Assembly (NCBI GenBank): GCA_009705185.1
Contig: WLCS01000060.1
Span: 1-6,422, forward strand
DNA: 6,422 bases
From: Actinomycetota bacterium
Lineage (GTDB): Bacteria; Actinomycetota; Actinomycetes; Nanopelagicales; Nanopelagicaceae
Direction: 5' to 3'
Of this stretch, positions 5,748 through 6,422 are shown piece after piece (within the stretch, counting starts at the first letter, position 1; every line of letters starts with the position of its first letter). The position numbers and the translations under genes were made by a program. The notes beneath the pieces are model-generated. The model was not told the DNA's origin, searched no databases, and was given only the letters and a program-made list of their open reading frames with translations.

Positions 5748-6422
5748 ATGGGTCTCTTCAATCGATTAATTGCAAAAGTACGGGGAACCTCCACTGCCTC
5801 CGTCGTTGAATGGGCAGATATTGAAAGTGAACTCCTGGCATCGGATTTAGGACCAGCTTTGGTTACATCGCTTATTCATGAAGCAAAGAAACTTCCTGGC
5901 GATGATGTTGAAAATGCAATGAAAGAGATATTGCGTTCAAAATTCTCAAGTAAGAACCGCCAACTGTGCGCAGGAGATTTAACTCAAATAGTTCTTGTCG
6001 TTGGCGTAAATGGAACAGGCAAGACCACTTCTGTAGCGAAGTTGGCAACGCTTCTGCATGATGAGAATAAGAGCGTTTTGTTGGGTGCTGCAGATACTTT
6101 TAGAGCTGCCGCAGTAGAACAGCTCAGTACATGGGCAGATCGCATTGGTGTGCAGACCGTCTCTGGAAAAGAAGGTGCGGAGCCGGCAGCGGTCGCATTT
6201 GATAGCGCTCGTCGCGCCGTTGATGAGAAAGTGAATTACTTGATTATTGACACAGCTGGTCGATTGCATAACAAAAACGATTTAATGGCAGAGCTTGGCA
6301 AAGTTAAACGTGTTGTAGAAAAAGTTGCACCAGTGTCAGAAGTTCTTCTTGTGATTGATGCGACCACTGGACAAAACGGAATGACTCAAGCACAGATATT
6401 TAGCGAGGCGGTAGAGGTAACA
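5748..6422 (+). CDS. ftsY: Signal recognition particle receptor FtsY, NG form (partial, 3' end outside window)
   Basis: The frame runs from ATG 5748 to the window end, 225 codons without a stop. It opens MGLFNRLIAKVRGTSTASVV, a short basic amphipathic segment, then the helical N domain to about residue 80. The GTPase domain shows G1 GVNGTGKT (86-93), DTFRAAAVEQL (116-126) and G3 DTAGR (168-172), followed by the conserved region ATTGQNGMTQA. The TKLD motif (G4) must lie just beyond the end. FtsY binds the SRP protein Ffh at the inner face of the membrane; both hydrolyse GTP to pass ribosome-nascent chains to SecYEG. Ffh is excluded because FtsY-type sequence surrounds the G motifs and the gene follows smc. 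An in-frame TAG at 5733-5735 shows that the protein lacks the long acidic A domain of E. coli or Streptomyces FtsY. A weak AGTAGG stands 11 nt before the ATG. Probably cotranscribed with smc. Confidence 0.94.
   Translation, partial: MGLFNRLIAKVRGTSTASVVEWADIESELLASDLGPALVTSLIHEAKKLPGDDVENAMKEILRSKFSSKNRQLCAGDLTQIVLVVGVNGTGKTTSVAKLATLLHDENKSVLLGAADTFRAAAVEQLSTWADRIGVQTVSGKEGAEPAAVAFDSARRAVDEKVNYLIIDTAGRLHNKNDLMAELGKVKRVVEKVAPVSEVLLVIDATTGQNGMTQAQIFSEAVEVT

Noticed and set aside
5979..6269. 96-residue minus-strand open frame opposite ftsY
   Set aside because: It is antisense to the conserved GTPase motifs of ftsY, which clearly use the + strand frame.

Overview
The window looks like a chromosomal housekeeping segment from an actinobacterium with moderate GC (mid-40s by eye). 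The order coaD - DivIVA-like coiled-coil gene - DUF177 - rpmF - rnc - smc - ftsY, all on the + strand, is an actinobacterial arrangement. The compact spacing and modest GC would fit a streamlined lineage such as the freshwater Nanopelagicales (acI) group. That taxonomic guess is inference from gene order and protein character; no database was consulted.

Layout. Positions 1-120 hold the last 39 codons and stop of coaD (coenzyme A synthesis). It overlaps by ATGA a 162-residue coiled-coil protein (117-605) that resembles mycobacterial SepIVA. A DUF177/YceD protein (613-1191) follows after 7 nt. A 77-nt spacer with a possible promoter leads to rpmF (ribosomal protein L32), best started at GTG 1269. 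One nucleotide after the rpmF stop begins rnc (RNase III); its reading frame has no ATG, GTG or TTG before the catalytic motif, so a CTG start at 1444 is proposed. A 67-nt spacer carries a good candidate promoter, a 15-nt palindrome over its -35 box and a small hairpin over the ribosome binding site, and leads to smc (2192-5728, GTG start). ftsY begins 19 nt later (5748) and runs off the window after 225 codons.

How the genes relate. DUF177, L32 and RNase III belong to ribosome and rRNA biogenesis. SMC organises and segregates the chromosome. The SepIVA-like protein is probably a division or cell-envelope scaffold. FtsY is the signal recognition particle receptor for membrane protein insertion. 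The cluster therefore joins functions tied to growth and cell-cycle progress. No mobile element, CRISPR array, tRNA, rRNA or defence system is visible, and there is no gene-free stretch over 300 nt. I see no undescribed system; the points worth checking are the rnc start codon, the rnc-smc control region, the absence of mutM beside rnc, and the short FtsY.
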